Position numbers and translations under genes: made by a program. This document shows, piece by piece, positions 42,500 through 52,305 of a DNA stretch of 64,000 nucleotides. Position 1 is the stretch's first letter. Each line of letters starts with the position of its first letter. The notes beneath the pieces were generated by a model. It searched no databases. It had not been told where the DNA came from and saw only the letters and a list, made by a program, of their open reading frames with translations. This DNA comes from Clostridium_AD sp050717545. Its GTDB lineage: Bacteria; Bacillota; Clostridia; Clostridiales; Clostridiaceae. The stretch spans positions 62,001-126,000 of the forward strand of contig NZ_JBOITN010000008.1 of NCBI RefSeq assembly GCF_050717545.1. The letters are read 5' to 3'.

Positions 42500-44008
42500 A
42501 TGAAACTTAAGAGGATTGTTAATAAAAAAACAATAGGAAGTAGAGTTTTTAATAATTTCATACTTATTATTTTACTTATGAGTATTGGCTTTATTTTTTC
42601 ATTATATGAAAGAAAAATTACTTCTGAGAATTACAAAGAGTACAGGAGTATAAATATCAAATTGAGTAAGCTTTCATTAGAATTTAGCAACAGTTGGGGT
42701 TATTTTGATATGTTTGTAAAAACTAAAGATGACGAAAACATTAAAAAATATAATGATTCAAATGACAAAATAAAAGATTTAGTAATTGAAATTGAGCCTT
42801 ATGTTGAAAAGGTTGAAAACAGTAGTATTTATTTAAGAAATTTAAATAATATGTTCGCTTCATATAAAACTGAGTCCTATCATTTGATGAGTGAAGTTAT
42901 CAATTCAGAAATATTGGATCAAAATAGTTATGATAAATTAACTGACATAAAGACATTAAATTCTTATATAACCAAACATTCTGAGTCTTTACTTGTTTCA
43001 TATTTAGACTATAGTAATTTGTTATATTCAACAACAGTTCAAAAATACAAAAATACAGAAATAAAAATTTATATTACGTTAATAATTATAATTGTTGTGA
43101 GTTTTATTTACACAATGCTGGTAAGTCGAGATCTTAAAAATACTATAGGTAAACTTCGAAGATACTCTGAACTTCTATCGAATGCAGAGTGGGAGATACC
43201 TGATCTGAAAGATCAAAAGTATGATGAATTAAATAGTCTTGCCAAGGCCTTTGATAAAATGAAACACAGTATTCGTAAGCTTATTGAGAAAATAAATGAA
43301 AAAGCTGAAATTGAAAATAATTATCATGAAGAAAAACTTAAAAGTACGCAAAAAGATAAATTGATTAAGGAAATACAATTATCGGCCCTGCAATCACAGA
43401 TGGATCCACATTTTTTATTTAACACTTTAAATACTATTAGCAGAATGGCTATGTTTGAGGATGCAGACCAAACTGTGAAATTAATAGAGGCAACTTCAAA
43501 AATACTTAGGTATAATTTAGATAGTAAAGATAAGATGGTAAAACTAAAAGAAGAAATGCACATGATAAAGGCCTATGTTATTATACAAGAAACTAGATTT
43601 CAAGATCAAATGCGTTTTCAATTTGATATTGATAAGAAATTGGATTCTATTAAAGTCCCACCCATGCTAATACAACCTATAGTAGAAAATGCTATAATTC
43701 ATGGGTTAAGGGAAAAAGATAAAGGTGGTATAATAAAGATTTCTATAAATGAGGTAGATTGCTTTATACAGATTACAATTTACGACAATGGAGTTGGAAT
43801 GGATGATGAAAAAATAAATGCTTTGCTTTGTGATGTCAAAAGTAAGTCAACTGGTCTTGGCGTTTATAATGTTAAAAAAAGGTTGGAGCTATATTTTAAT
43901 AGGAATGATTTAATTAAAATCAAAAGCAAAAAAAATTACGGTACACTGGTTATAATTTCAATTCCAAGGGAAGGGAGTGATGAGAGTGTTAAAGCTTTTA
44001 ATTGCTGA
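42500..44008 (+). CDS. Sensor histidine kinase, YesM type
   Basis: Membrane sensor kinase of 502 residues. Two membrane helices (about 17-37 and 188-208) bracket an extracellular helical domain; then a HAMP region, a HisKA_7-type helix with phospho-acceptor H304 in DPHFLFNTL, and a HATPase domain with PIVENAIIHGL (N-box), DNGVGM and STGLGVYN. This is the YesM/LytS-like class that pairs with AraC-type regulators. It overlaps its response regulator. Downstream lie kdgF and an orphan TRAP receptor, so it may sense a uronate or its binding protein. Confidence 0.94.
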   Translation: MKLKRIVNKKTIGSRVFNNFILIILLMSIGFIFSLYERKITSENYKEYRSINIKLSKLSLEFSNSWGYFDMFVKTKDDENIKKYNDSNDKIKDLVIEIEPYVEKVENSSIYLRNLNNMFASYKTESYHLMSEVINSEILDQNSYDKLTDIKTLNSYITKHSESLLVSYLDYSNLLYSTTVQKYKNTEIKIYITLIIIIVVSFIYTMLVSRDLKNTIGKLRRYSELLSNAEWEIPDLKDQKYDELNSLAKAFDKMKHSIRKLIEKINEKAEIENNYHEEKLKSTQKDKLIKEIQLSALQSQMDPHFLFNTLNTISRMAMFEDADQTVKLIEATSKILRYNLDSKDKMVKLKEEMHMIKAYVIIQETRFQDQMRFQFDIDKKLDSIKVPPMLIQPIVENAIIHGLREKDKGGIIKISINEVDCFIQITIYDNGVGMDDEKINALLCDVKSKSTGLGVYNVKKRLELYFNRNDLIKIKSKKNYGTLVIISIPREGSDESVKAFNC

Positions 44009-45548
44009 GGATGAAGCATTAGAGAGAAAAGCACTTAGATTTATTTTGAAAAAATATTTTTCTGAAAGTATTGAAATCATAGGTGAAGTAAGTAATGGGA
44101 GAGATGCTGTTGATATGGCTCTATTACTTAAACCCCATATTATATTAATGGATATTCATATGCCAATAATGGGAGGGCTTGAGGCATGTAATATTATAAA
44201 AAAAAGTTATGAAAAAACTGAATTCATAATACTAACTGCTTTTAATTATTTTGATTACGCTAAACAAGCGATACATATTGGGGTAAGTGATTATTTATTA
44301 AAACCCTTTTCAAATGACGAGTTCATAAACTCGTTAAATAAAGTAATTAATAAAATAAATTCTAAAAAATTAATGGTAAATAAGTCGGATGAATTGAGGG
44401 ATAACTATAAGAAAATTTCTCCTTATGGTGAAAAGCAAATGATTGAAAATATAGCTTATGGAGTAACATTAACTGACAACCAATTTAATGAATATAAGGA
44501 TATTTTTGAGATTGTTAGTGCTAAGTTTTCTTGCATTATATTTAATTTAAGTGAAAAAGAAATTTTCAATGACAATAGTGTTGTCTTAATAAAACAGAAG
44601 TTGAACCTATTATTTCCCAAAATTGTAGGGGGCTTATGTCTAAATAATGTTATATTATTTATTTTTGACGAAGCTATTGGGAGTAAGATGTTAAGTTCGA
44701 TGTTTGAGAACTTGATAAATGATCTAAGGGATGATTTTAAATTAAAATACGATGTAACATTATCAGTAGGATATTCCGCCATGCATGAAGGGCTTAATCA
44801 ATTAAATATTTCATATAAAGATGCAAAGAGGTGCTTAAAAGTAGAGGGAAATAAAGAATATGCTCCTGAGACTAAGGCTATTAATAATTATGATAATACT
44901 TACAATATTAATGAATTTAATGATATTTTAACCGAAAAAATTATAAATGAAGATTTAAATGGAGTAATAATTGAATTAGACATGATCTTAAATAATTTAT
45001 TAAACAAAAATGGAACTCTTGATATCATAAGTGTAAAACAAACGTTTTTTATAATGTTTGATGATATTATTGAGGACATTAGTAAATTTATTGGAAAAGA
45101 TTTTAAACATTTCAGTAAAGATAAAATATTAAAAGAATTGATTGAACTAGGGGAAATATCGGAGTTAAAGAATTGTATAAGCCTAATTCTAAAAAATATT
45201 ATTACTTACATTTCGAATTATAAAAGAAGCAAAAATATTGATGTTATTGAAAAAGTAAAACTTTATATTGAAGAGAATTATATGAAGGATGTAAGTTTAG
45301 ATAATTTGGCTTTATATGTATCTATGAGTAGTTTTTATTTAAGTAGAATTTTTTCTAAAGCATACGGAATAAGCATTAAGGAATATGTAATTAAGATGAA
45401 AATGGAAAAAGCAAAAAGTATGCTACTTGAAGGGAATAAATCTGTTAAACAGATTGCCTTTGAAGTTGGCTATGCGGACCAAAATTATTTTAGCAAAGCA
45501 TTTAAAAAGTATACTAATATGTCACCAAAAAAATATTGTAATTTATAG
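43986..45548 (+). CDS. Response regulator with AraC-type HTH, YesN type
   Basis: A 520-residue regulator. The receiver domain starts LKLLIAEDE, with phospho-acceptor D56 in LMDIHMP; the middle (about 130-400) is a variable YesN linker; the C-terminal AraC DNA-binding domain has two HTH motifs (SLDNLALYVSMSSFYLSRIF and KQIAFEVGYADQNYFSKAF). I prefer GTG at 43986, eight bases after GGGAG; ATG at 43980 would leave a two-base gap. It overlaps the kinase gene, so both are co-translated. Probable targets are kdgF and the downstream dctP2, which follow in the same direction. Confidence 0.92.
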   Translation: MLKLLIAEDEALERKALRFILKKYFSESIEIIGEVSNGRDAVDMALLLKPHIILMDIHMPIMGGLEACNIIKKSYEKTEFIILTAFNYFDYAKQAIHIGVSDYLLKPFSNDEFINSLNKVINKINSKKLMVNKSDELRDNYKKISPYGEKQMIENIAYGVTLTDNQFNEYKDIFEIVSAKFSCIIFNLSEKEIFNDNSVVLIKQKLNLLFPKIVGGLCLNNVILFIFDEAIGSKMLSSMFENLINDLRDDFKLKYDVTLSVGYSAMHEGLNQLNISYKDAKRCLKVEGNKEYAPETKAINNYDNTYNINEFNDILTEKIINEDLNGVIIELDMILNNLLNKNGTLDIISVKQTFFIMFDDIIEDISKFIGKDFKHFSKDKILKELIELGEISELKNCISLILKNIITYISNYKRSKNIDVIEKVKLYIEENYMKDVSLDNLALYVSMSSFYLSRIFSKAYGISIKEYVIKMKMEKAKSMLLEGNKSVKQIAFEVGYADQNYFSKAFKKYTNMSPKKYCNL

Positions 45549-45719
45549 TTAATGTGAATAAAAATATAAATTAATATTTAGAAATTAGAAACAATAAATT
45601 GCATAAATAATATTAATAAGTTAAAATAATCACTAGTAAGAGTAACAATTTAAAAAGTAGGAGAAATAATAATTAATAATTGCTATAACTTCTAACGAAA
45701 TACAAGGAGGTAGAGAAAT

Positions 45720-46043
45720 ATGATAGTAAGAAATGATGATGTTAAACTTAGTGATCTTGGCAAAGGGGTATGTCGCAAAGTACTAGCACATGTTCCAAGT
45801 ATTATGATGGTAGAGGTTAATTTTGTAAAAGGTGCAGTTGGAGATATTCATCAGCATGTACATGAACAAATCAGTTATATTATAAAAGGAAGTTTTGAAG
45901 TAAGTATTGACGATAAAAAAGAAATAGTAAAAGCCGGTGATACTTTTTATGTTAATCCCAATGTACCACATGGTGTTTTTGCACTAGAGGATGCAACTAT
46001 ATTAGATGTGTTTACACCTCAAAGAGAAGATTTTCTTAAATAA
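45720..46043 (+). CDS. kdgF: KdgF-like cupin, unsaturated uronate linearisation
   Basis: Small cupin of 107 residues. The metal motif H44-x-H46-x3-Q50 and H84 (VPHGVF) is present, and the C-terminal LDVFTPQREDFL matches KdgF, which opens 4,5-unsaturated uronates from pectin or alginate lyase products to their linear keto form. Placement in a uronate locus with kduI supports this. The ribosome site is AGGAGG. It follows the two-component genes and has its own terminator. Confidence 0.85.
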   Translation: MIVRNDDVKLSDLGKGVCRKVLAHVPSIMMVEVNFVKGAVGDIHQHVHEQISYIIKGSFEVSIDDKKEIVKAGDTFYVNPNVPHGVFALEDATILDVFTPQREDFLK

Positions 46044-46060
46044 AATTAAAAACATACTAT

Positions 46061-46101
46061 TCCCGGTTATCATTTGTTTTACATATGATAACGGGGATTT
46101 T
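46061..46101 (+). terminator. Terminator after kdgF
   Basis: TCCC-G-GTTATCAT pairs with ATGATAAC-G-GGGA around one G/G mismatch, followed by a TTTTCATATTTT tract. Confidence 0.75.
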
Positions 46102-46153
46102 CATATTTTAAAAGACATGGATTTATAAATTAGAACTTGCTAAGGGGGTAAAA

Positions 46154-47188
46154 ATGGTGAAAAAAAATAAATTTATGGCAATAGTTTCATGCATAGTTCT
46201 TATTGTAGGGGTACTTTCTGGTTGTGGAAAAAAAGCAACTACTGATACAACAAAAGGTATAACATCTAAGACTAAATTAATTACTTTAAGATTATCAGAT
46301 AGTCAACCTGAAGGGTATCCCACAGTAATTGGAGATCAAGCTTTTGCAGATGAGGTTTCAAAAAATACAGATGGAAGGATAACAATTAAAGTATATGAAG
46401 GAGCTTCACTTGGGGATGAAAAAAGTGCTATAGAACAAGTTCAATTTGGTGCTATTGATGCAATACGTGTAGGTGCTGCACCACTAAGTGAGGTTAATAA
46501 AGAAATTGGCGTATTAACGCTACCTTATCTTTATAAGGATAAAGATCAAATGTTTAGAGTTTTAGAAGGACCTGTAGGAGAAAAAATATTTGCTAGTTTA
46601 CAGGCAAATAGTAAAATAGTAGGACTTAGCTGGGTAGATTCTGGAGCAAGAAATTTTTATAATACTAAAAAGGATGTGAAATCGCTATCTGATTTAAAGG
46701 GTTTAAAGATTAGAGTTCAGGAAAGTAAACCTATGATGGATATGGTTAAAGCATTAGGTGCATCTGCTACCCCAATGACTTATGGTGATGTATATAATGC
46801 ATTACAAACTGGTGTAGTAGATGGAGCAGAAAACAATTGGCCTAGTTATTTATCTTCTAATCATTATCAAGTGGCAAAATATATCACAATAGATGAACAT
46901 ACAAGAGTTCCAGAAATGATAGCATTTAGTAAAATGTCTTGGGATAAAATATCATCAGATGATCAGAAAATATTAAAAGCAGCAGCTGTTGTTGGTGCTA
47001 CTGTAGAAAGAGCTGAATGGATTAAACAGTCTGACGCAGCTCAGGCTACAATAGTTTCAAAGGGTGACATTACTATTACTAGACTAACTAGTGATCAACA
47101 AGCTAAATTCCAGGATGCAGCTAAGCCTACGTATGCAGAACATCCAGAATGGAAAGAGTTAATAGATGAAATACTTGCTACAAAATAA
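46154..47188 (+). CDS. Orphan TRAP transporter solute-binding protein DctP2
   Basis: TRAP receptor lipoprotein of 344 residues; lipobox LSGC with C24. Canonical motifs: SGARNFY, the substrate-binding LKIRVQES, and the QTGVVDGAENNW block. No dctQ or dctM accompanies it, but it lies after a YesM/YesN system and kdgF. It could share the DctQM encoded at 34188-35999 or act as an extracellular sensory partner of the kinase. RBS AAGGGGG precedes the ATG. It is clearly diverged from the first DctP, so a different substrate such as an unsaturated or keto-uronate is plausible. Confidence 0.92.
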   Translation: MVKKNKFMAIVSCIVLIVGVLSGCGKKATTDTTKGITSKTKLITLRLSDSQPEGYPTVIGDQAFADEVSKNTDGRITIKVYEGASLGDEKSAIEQVQFGAIDAIRVGAAPLSEVNKEIGVLTLPYLYKDKDQMFRVLEGPVGEKIFASLQANSKIVGLSWVDSGARNFYNTKKDVKSLSDLKGLKIRVQESKPMMDMVKALGASATPMTYGDVYNALQTGVVDGAENNWPSYLSSNHYQVAKYITIDEHTRVPEMIAFSKMSWDKISSDDQKILKAAAVVGATVERAEWIKQSDAAQATIVSKGDITITRLTSDQQAKFQDAAKPTYAEHPEWKELIDEILATK

Positions 47189-47332
47189 TTTAAATAAAAT
47201 CACTTAAAATATATCTCCTAAAATCTTGTTAGCATCTAAAGTTGTTATTTTACGATAGTTATCACTTTTTTACAAATTATTAGTTTTTTGAGTTATAATT
47301 AGAATGAATATGGAATATGGGGGTAATAAAAA

Positions 47333-48136
47333 ATGAACATCAAAAAATACACGAATATTATAGTTGTCATTTTGGCATTAGTTGTGTTTATAGCTTACAA
47401 CAAGGTACTAGCCATTGCTTTTATTATTGGATATGTAATATATAAAAATTATGCAACAATTACTTATTACATTGGTAGCAATAAATATAAAAGAAATAAA
47501 ATTGATGAGGCTTATATTTATTTTGAAAAAGCTTATAAAATAAAAAACTCACCAATGAAAATAAAATTATATTATGTATACCATTTGTTGCTACGCGGTG
47601 ATTTGCAAGAAGCTGAAAAATTATTGAAACAGCTTTCATCGAAAAAATTAACTTCAGATGATGAAATTAGTATAAAACTTAATTTGTCAATTGTAATGTG
47701 GAAAAAGAATAATATAGATGAAGCAGTAGATATACTTATGCCATTATATGAAAAATATAAAACCACTATTATATACCAAAATTTAGGATATTTTTTAATA
47801 TTACAAAAGAAATATGATGTGGCGCTTGCGATGAATCTTGAAGCATATGAGTATAATACTACAAATGCAGGTATATTAGACAACCTAGCAACGAACTATT
47901 ATATGTTAGGAGAATATGATAAGTCTTTAAAGATATATGAGGAATTAATGTTAGAAAAACCGTCTTTTCCATCAGCATATTACTACTATGCTTTTACACT
48001 GTTAAAGTTAAATAAAAATGAGGAAGCACTTCAAAACTTAAATCAAGCCTTAAAGTGCGATTTTACATTTCTAAGTGCTATATCAAAAGAAGAGGTAGAA
48101 GCTAAAATAACTGAAATTGAAAATTCAATTGAATAA
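47333..48136 (+). CDS. TPR-repeat membrane-anchored protein
   Basis: A 267-residue protein with an N-terminal hydrophobic pair of segments (about residues 8-42) and four to five tetratricopeptide-like helices (for example DEAYIYFEKAYKIK, EYDKSLKIYEELMLEKP and NEEALQNLNQALKC). TPR domains mediate protein contacts; no enzymatic motif is seen. RBS GGGGGTAA precedes the ATG. It lies between dctP2 and lacZ, with gaps on both sides, so it is probably not functionally tied to sugar use. Confidence 0.8.
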   Translation: MNIKKYTNIIVVILALVVFIAYNKVLAIAFIIGYVIYKNYATITYYIGSNKYKRNKIDEAYIYFEKAYKIKNSPMKIKLYYVYHLLLRGDLQEAEKLLKQLSSKKLTSDDEISIKLNLSIVMWKKNNIDEAVDILMPLYEKYKTTIIYQNLGYFLILQKKYDVALAMNLEAYEYNTTNAGILDNLATNYYMLGEYDKSLKIYEELMLEKPSFPSAYYYYAFTLLKLNKNEEALQNLNQALKCDFTFLSAISKEEVEAKITEIENSIE

Positions 48137-48274
48137 AAAAGCAAAATTGTATCATATTGTGCATGTTATAGTCAATAATATGTATTTAGAAACTTGTTCA
48201 ATAGTATTATAATTAAGAAAAAGTATGTATTTATTAGATATTAATTTTTACTATAGAGAGGAAGGTATGAATAA

Positions 48275-51130
48275 ATGAGAATTTATGAAGATTTAAATTC
48301 AATTCAAGAAAACCGCGAAGTGCAGCGTTCTTATTATATTCCTTATGATACTTTAGAAAAAGCATTAGAAGGTAATAAAGCGGAGTCAAAGTATTATAAA
48401 TTATTAAATGGCGTATGGGATTTTGCTTATTTTAAAAGAGATATCAATGTGCCGGAGGTTATTACTAAATGGGACAAGATCCCTGTTCCATCTAATTGGC
48501 AAATGCATGGATATGAAGCCCCTTATTATACAAATGTAAATTATCCACATCCTGTTGATCCACCTTTTGTACCTGATGATAATCCTTGCGGTATTTATTC
48601 TATGAATTTTAATATTGATAAGCAGTGGAGTGAGAAAGACGCTTATATCGTATTTGAAGGAGTTAATTCTTGTTTGTATCTTTATGTAAACGATAAATTT
48701 GTAGGGAGTAGCCAAGGGTCTCATCTTCAAAGTGAATTTAATATTTCGGAGTATGTAATTGAGGGCAACAATAAATTAACAGTTAAAGTTTTAAAATGGT
48801 GTTCTGGAAGTTATTTAGAAGATCAAGATTTCTTCCGTTTATCAGGAATATTTAGAGATGTCTATTTGCTTTCCAGGGCTAAGGGTAGCAGACCGAACAT
48901 TGAGATTAAAGTAGAGAATAAATCTATAATTGTTTCTGAAAGGGACTATGTTATTTATGATGGAAAAAATAAAATAGAAACACTGGACAACCCTATTTTA
49001 TGGAATGCAGAAAAACCTTTTTTATATACGGTTGTAGTAAAAAACAGGAATGAATATATTCCATTTAAAGTTGGAATAAGAGATATTTCCGTATCAGCTC
49101 TTGGAGAATTACTAATTAATGGAACTAGCGTAAAGCTAAAAGGAGTTAACAGACATGAGACGCATCCAACTTTAGGGCATTATACACCTTACGCCGATAT
49201 GAAAGCAGAACTTCTTAAGATGAAGGAGCTCAATATAAATTGTATTAGAACTTCTCATTATCCGCCAACTCCTGAGTTTTTAAATCTATGCGATGAAATA
49301 GGTTTTTATGTGGTGGATGAAACTGATATTGAAATACATGGATTTGTTTCAAGAGATACTGGTTATAAATACGATATTGAAAATCCAGAGTGGATATGCA
49401 ATCAAAATCAATGGGAAAATGCTTTTGTGGAAAGAGTTCAAAGAATGGTGGAAAGAGACAAAAACCATTCATGTGTTATTATGTGGTCAATGGGAAATGA
49501 AAGTGGTTATGGGAGTAATCATGATGCTATGATTGAATGGACAAAAGGCAGAGATAGCTCAAGATTAGTTCATTATGAGGGAGCTTCTTTAGTTAATGAT
49601 AAGTCATCAGTGGATGTAGTATCTAGAATGTACACAAGTCCAGATGGAATAGAAGAATTTGCTAAAAACGGCGATATGAGACCGTTCTTCTTATGTGAAT
49701 ATTCTCATGCTATGGGAAATGGTCCCGGGGATGTTTTCGATTACTGGAAAAAGATTTATCAATATCCTAAACTTATGGGCGGTTGTATATGGGAATGGGC
49801 AGATCATGCTGTTATGGTAGATGGTACCTATAAATATGGTGGAGATTTTGGAGAAGTTACTCATGATGGGAATTTTTGTTGTGATGGTATGGTGTTTGCT
49901 GATCGCACGTTTAAAGCGGGGTCACTAGAAGTTAAAGCTGTATATCAATATATAAAGACTAAAATTATAGGTAATAAGTTAACAGTTACTAATCTTTATG
50001 ATTTCACAAATTTAAATGAATATAAATTATTATGGAAGGTCGCTATCGACGGGGAAGTTATAAAAACCGGAGAACTTATTTGTGATATAAAGCCCCATAT
50101 GACTAAAGAATATACTCTTGATTTTATATTGCCTAGGAGCTGTAAATTAGGATGCTATATGGATGTGAGCTTAGAGGGAGAATATGAAGTCGCTATGGAG
50201 CAACATTCTTTAGATGTTGATGTTGAAAATGAGACTAGCGATTTAGTAATCTCAGCAAACTTTACAGATGAAAAGGAGATTATAAAAATAACTGGTGAGA
50301 ACTTCACCTATATATTTAACAAACACTATGGAAATTTTGAGAGCCTCATAATTGATGGCACCCAAAGACTATCAGATGTTGTTAAGCTAACTGTATGGCG
50401 TGCACCAACAGATAATGATAGAACTATAAAATATAAGTGGGGATTATTTGAAGATAACAGAAGTGGTGAAAATTTCAATAGAATATTTTCAAAAGTATAT
50501 TCTTGTGAATTAAAAGAGAATAAGATTTTAATTAGTGGCAGCCTTGCTGGGATCTCACGTTCGCCATTTTTAAGATTTACTACCACTTTCACTGTTTCAG
50601 CAAAGGGTGAAATTGAGATTGAGCTTCAAGGAAAAGTAAAAGAAACTTGTGTTTATCTTCCAAGATTAGGTTTTGAATTTGAGATTCCTAAAACAAATGA
50701 AAAGTTTAAATATTATGGAATGGGACCATTTGAGAATTATATGGACATGTGTCATCATACTAAAGTTGGAATGTACGAAAGTAGTCCAAAAGAAGAATAC
50801 GTTCCATATATTGTTCCACAAGAACATGGTAATCACATAAAAACTAAAGAACTATGTATCGGTGGGCTAAAATTCAAATCGAAAGGTCTGGAATTTGAAT
50901 CAGAAGGACCAAAATCTAATGGATTTCAATTTAATGTATCAAATTATACATCAGAAGTTCTTACTAACGCAAAACACACAAATGAATTAATAGAAAATGA
51001 TAATACTATAGTACGTATAGATTATAAAAACTCTGGGATTGGTTCAGGTAGTTGCGGACCAGACCTGTTAGATGAATATAGACTTAAAGAGAAAGATATA
51101 TCTTATAAATTTATGATAAGTAAATTTTAA
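48275..51130 (+). CDS. lacZ: Beta-galactosidase, glycoside hydrolase family 2 (LacZ type)
   Basis: Cytoplasmic GH2 enzyme of 951 residues, slightly shorter than E. coli LacZ (1023). Domain order: sugar-binding N-terminal domain (LNGVWDF, VPSNWQMHGYEAPYYTNVNYPHP), immunoglobulin-like domains, TIM barrel with GVNRHETHP, acid/base E409 in GNESGYG and nucleophile E475 in LCEYSHAMGN, then a C-terminal domain with the late MGPFENYMDM. No signal peptide. It lies in the uronate/oligosaccharide region and may remove galactose from pectin side chains such as galactan or arabinogalactan. RBS GAGAGGAAGG. Own terminator. Confidence 0.93.
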   Translation: MRIYEDLNSIQENREVQRSYYIPYDTLEKALEGNKAESKYYKLLNGVWDFAYFKRDINVPEVITKWDKIPVPSNWQMHGYEAPYYTNVNYPHPVDPPFVPDDNPCGIYSMNFNIDKQWSEKDAYIVFEGVNSCLYLYVNDKFVGSSQGSHLQSEFNISEYVIEGNNKLTVKVLKWCSGSYLEDQDFFRLSGIFRDVYLLSRAKGSRPNIEIKVENKSIIVSERDYVIYDGKNKIETLDNPILWNAEKPFLYTVVVKNRNEYIPFKVGIRDISVSALGELLINGTSVKLKGVNRHETHPTLGHYTPYADMKAELLKMKELNINCIRTSHYPPTPEFLNLCDEIGFYVVDETDIEIHGFVSRDTGYKYDIENPEWICNQNQWENAFVERVQRMVERDKNHSCVIMWSMGNESGYGSNHDAMIEWTKGRDSSRLVHYEGASLVNDKSSVDVVSRMYTSPDGIEEFAKNGDMRPFFLCEYSHAMGNGPGDVFDYWKKIYQYPKLMGGCIWEWADHAVMVDGTYKYGGDFGEVTHDGNFCCDGMVFADRTFKAGSLEVKAVYQYIKTKIIGNKLTVTNLYDFTNLNEYKLLWKVAIDGEVIKTGELICDIKPHMTKEYTLDFILPRSCKLGCYMDVSLEGEYEVAMEQHSLDVDVENETSDLVISANFTDEKEIIKITGENFTYIFNKHYGNFESLIIDGTQRLSDVVKLTVWRAPTDNDRTIKYKWGLFEDNRSGENFNRIFSKVYSCELKENKILISGSLAGISRSPFLRFTTTFTVSAKGEIEIELQGKVKETCVYLPRLGFEFEIPKTNEKFKYYGMGPFENYMDMCHHTKVGMYESSPKEEYVPYIVPQEHGNHIKTKELCIGGLKFKSKGLEFESEGPKSNGFQFNVSNYTSEVLTNAKHTNELIENDNTIVRIDYKNSGIGSGSCGPDLLDEYRLKEKDISYKFMISKF

Positions 51131-51144
51131 TTAAGAAAATTGAG

Positions 51145-51182
51145 CTTTAGCAAATAGAAAAATATTTGCTAAAGTTTTTTGT
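51145..51182 (+). terminator. Terminator of lacZ
   Basis: A perfect 12-bp stem CTTTAGCAAATA (51145-51156) with TATTTGCTAAAG (51163-51174), followed by six T. Confidence 0.88.
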
Positions 51183-51197
51183 TTTTTATAAAGATTA

Positions 51198-51226
51198 TTG
51201 TAATATATGCTAATTGGTGTTATACT
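51198..51226 (+). promoter_or_regulatory. Sigma-A-like promoter of the second lacI gene
   Basis: TTGTAA (51198-51203), a 17-bp spacer, TATACT (51221-51226). The predicted start near 51233 lies immediately before the palindromic operator. Confidence 0.65.
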
Positions 51227-51236
51227 TTAAATAAGT

Positions 51237-51250
51237 CGTTAACGTTAACG
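51237..51250. promoter_or_regulatory. Perfectly palindromic LacI-type operator
   Basis: CGTTAACGTTAACG is a perfect 14-bp palindrome between the promoter start and the LacI gene at 51283. The position fits autorepression. It differs from the uronate operator but shares the ACGTTAAC core. Confidence 0.7.
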
Positions 51251-51282
51251 TAAATATATTATTTAATATTAAGGGGAGAAAT

Positions 51283-52269
51283 ATGGTAGGTATAAAGGAT
51301 ATAGCAAGAGAATGTAATGTTTCTGCAACTACCGTATCTAGAGCATTAAATAATAGTAAAGAAATTTCTACAAAAACAAGAGAATATATACTCAAAACTT
51401 GTGAGGAAAAAGGTTATATTCCAAATTCAGCTGCTAGAAGTCTTATATTAAACAAGACTAATATGATTGGACTTATAATACCTGATATAACTAATCAATA
51501 TTATGCATATGTGAGCAAAGGCGTTAGTTCATATTTAGAAAAAATCGGTTATGGACTATTACTTTGTAATAGTGATAGAAACAAAGAAAATGAAAATAGG
51601 TATATTGATTTTTTAGCGCAGAAAAGAGTTGATGGTATAATTCTAGTTCCTGTAAAACCTAAAGCCGCAGATTATAAGAAAATTATTGAAAATATGCCAC
51701 TTGTGATGGCAGAAAATTATGTTAATGGCTTAGAAATAAGTTATGTAGGTAATGATAATTATGCTGGGGCTAAAAAAATATTAAATCACATGATAATTCA
51801 GGGATATAGAAAAATTGGAGTAATACTTGGAGACGAAACATCTTCTGCAAGTAATGAAAGATTAAGGGCGTATAAAGATGTATTAATGGAGAACAATATA
51901 GAAGTTGATAATGAAATTTTATTAAACAGTAACGCAAGTTTTGAGGATGGATTTAAACTTGCTGAAATACTAGTAAAACAAAATGTAGATGCTATTTTCG
52001 CTATAAATGATTTTGTAGCAATGGGAGTAATGAAATACGCTCACATTAATAATATCCTTGTGCCTAAAGATATTGGCCTTGCAGGTTATGATGATATTGA
52101 GCAAGCTGCCATGTTAATCGTTCCGTTAACTACAGTTCATCAAAGAAAATTTGAACTAGGGAGAATTGCGGCAAAAATCTTAATAGATGAGATAAATAAT
52201 CATCAGGTCGTAAAACAAAAGATTATATTGCAACCTGAACTTATTATAAGAAAATCATGTAATGAATAA
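51283..52269 (+). CDS. LacI family transcriptional regulator
   Basis: Repressor of 328 residues with an N-terminal HTH (GIKDIARECNVSATTVSRAL), hinge helix (NSAARSLILNKTN) and sugar-binding domain; DNYAGAKKILNHMI and AGYDDIEQA are typical effector-domain features. It sits 37 bp upstream of kduI in one unit, with an operator in front, so it likely regulates itself and kduI, perhaps also lacZ. Effector unknown. RBS GGGGAG. Confidence 0.92.
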   Translation: MVGIKDIARECNVSATTVSRALNNSKEISTKTREYILKTCEEKGYIPNSAARSLILNKTNMIGLIIPDITNQYYAYVSKGVSSYLEKIGYGLLLCNSDRNKENENRYIDFLAQKRVDGIILVPVKPKAADYKKIIENMPLVMAENYVNGLEISYVGNDNYAGAKKILNHMIIQGYRKIGVILGDETSSASNERLRAYKDVLMENNIEVDNEILLNSNASFEDGFKLAEILVKQNVDAIFAINDFVAMGVMKYAHINNILVPKDIGLAGYDDIEQAAMLIVPLTTVHQRKFELGRIAAKILIDEINNHQVVKQKIILQPELIIRKSCNE

Positions 52270-52305
52270 ACTAAAAGTAATAAATACATATTAGGAGGAA
52301 TTATA

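Noticed and set aside
43980..44008. Frameshift between histidine kinase and response regulator
   Set aside because: The 23-bp overlap is an ordinary coupled arrangement; both proteins are full length.
49308..49532. Reading frames inside lacZ on either strand
   Set aside because: They overlap conserved GH2 catalytic sequence in another frame.
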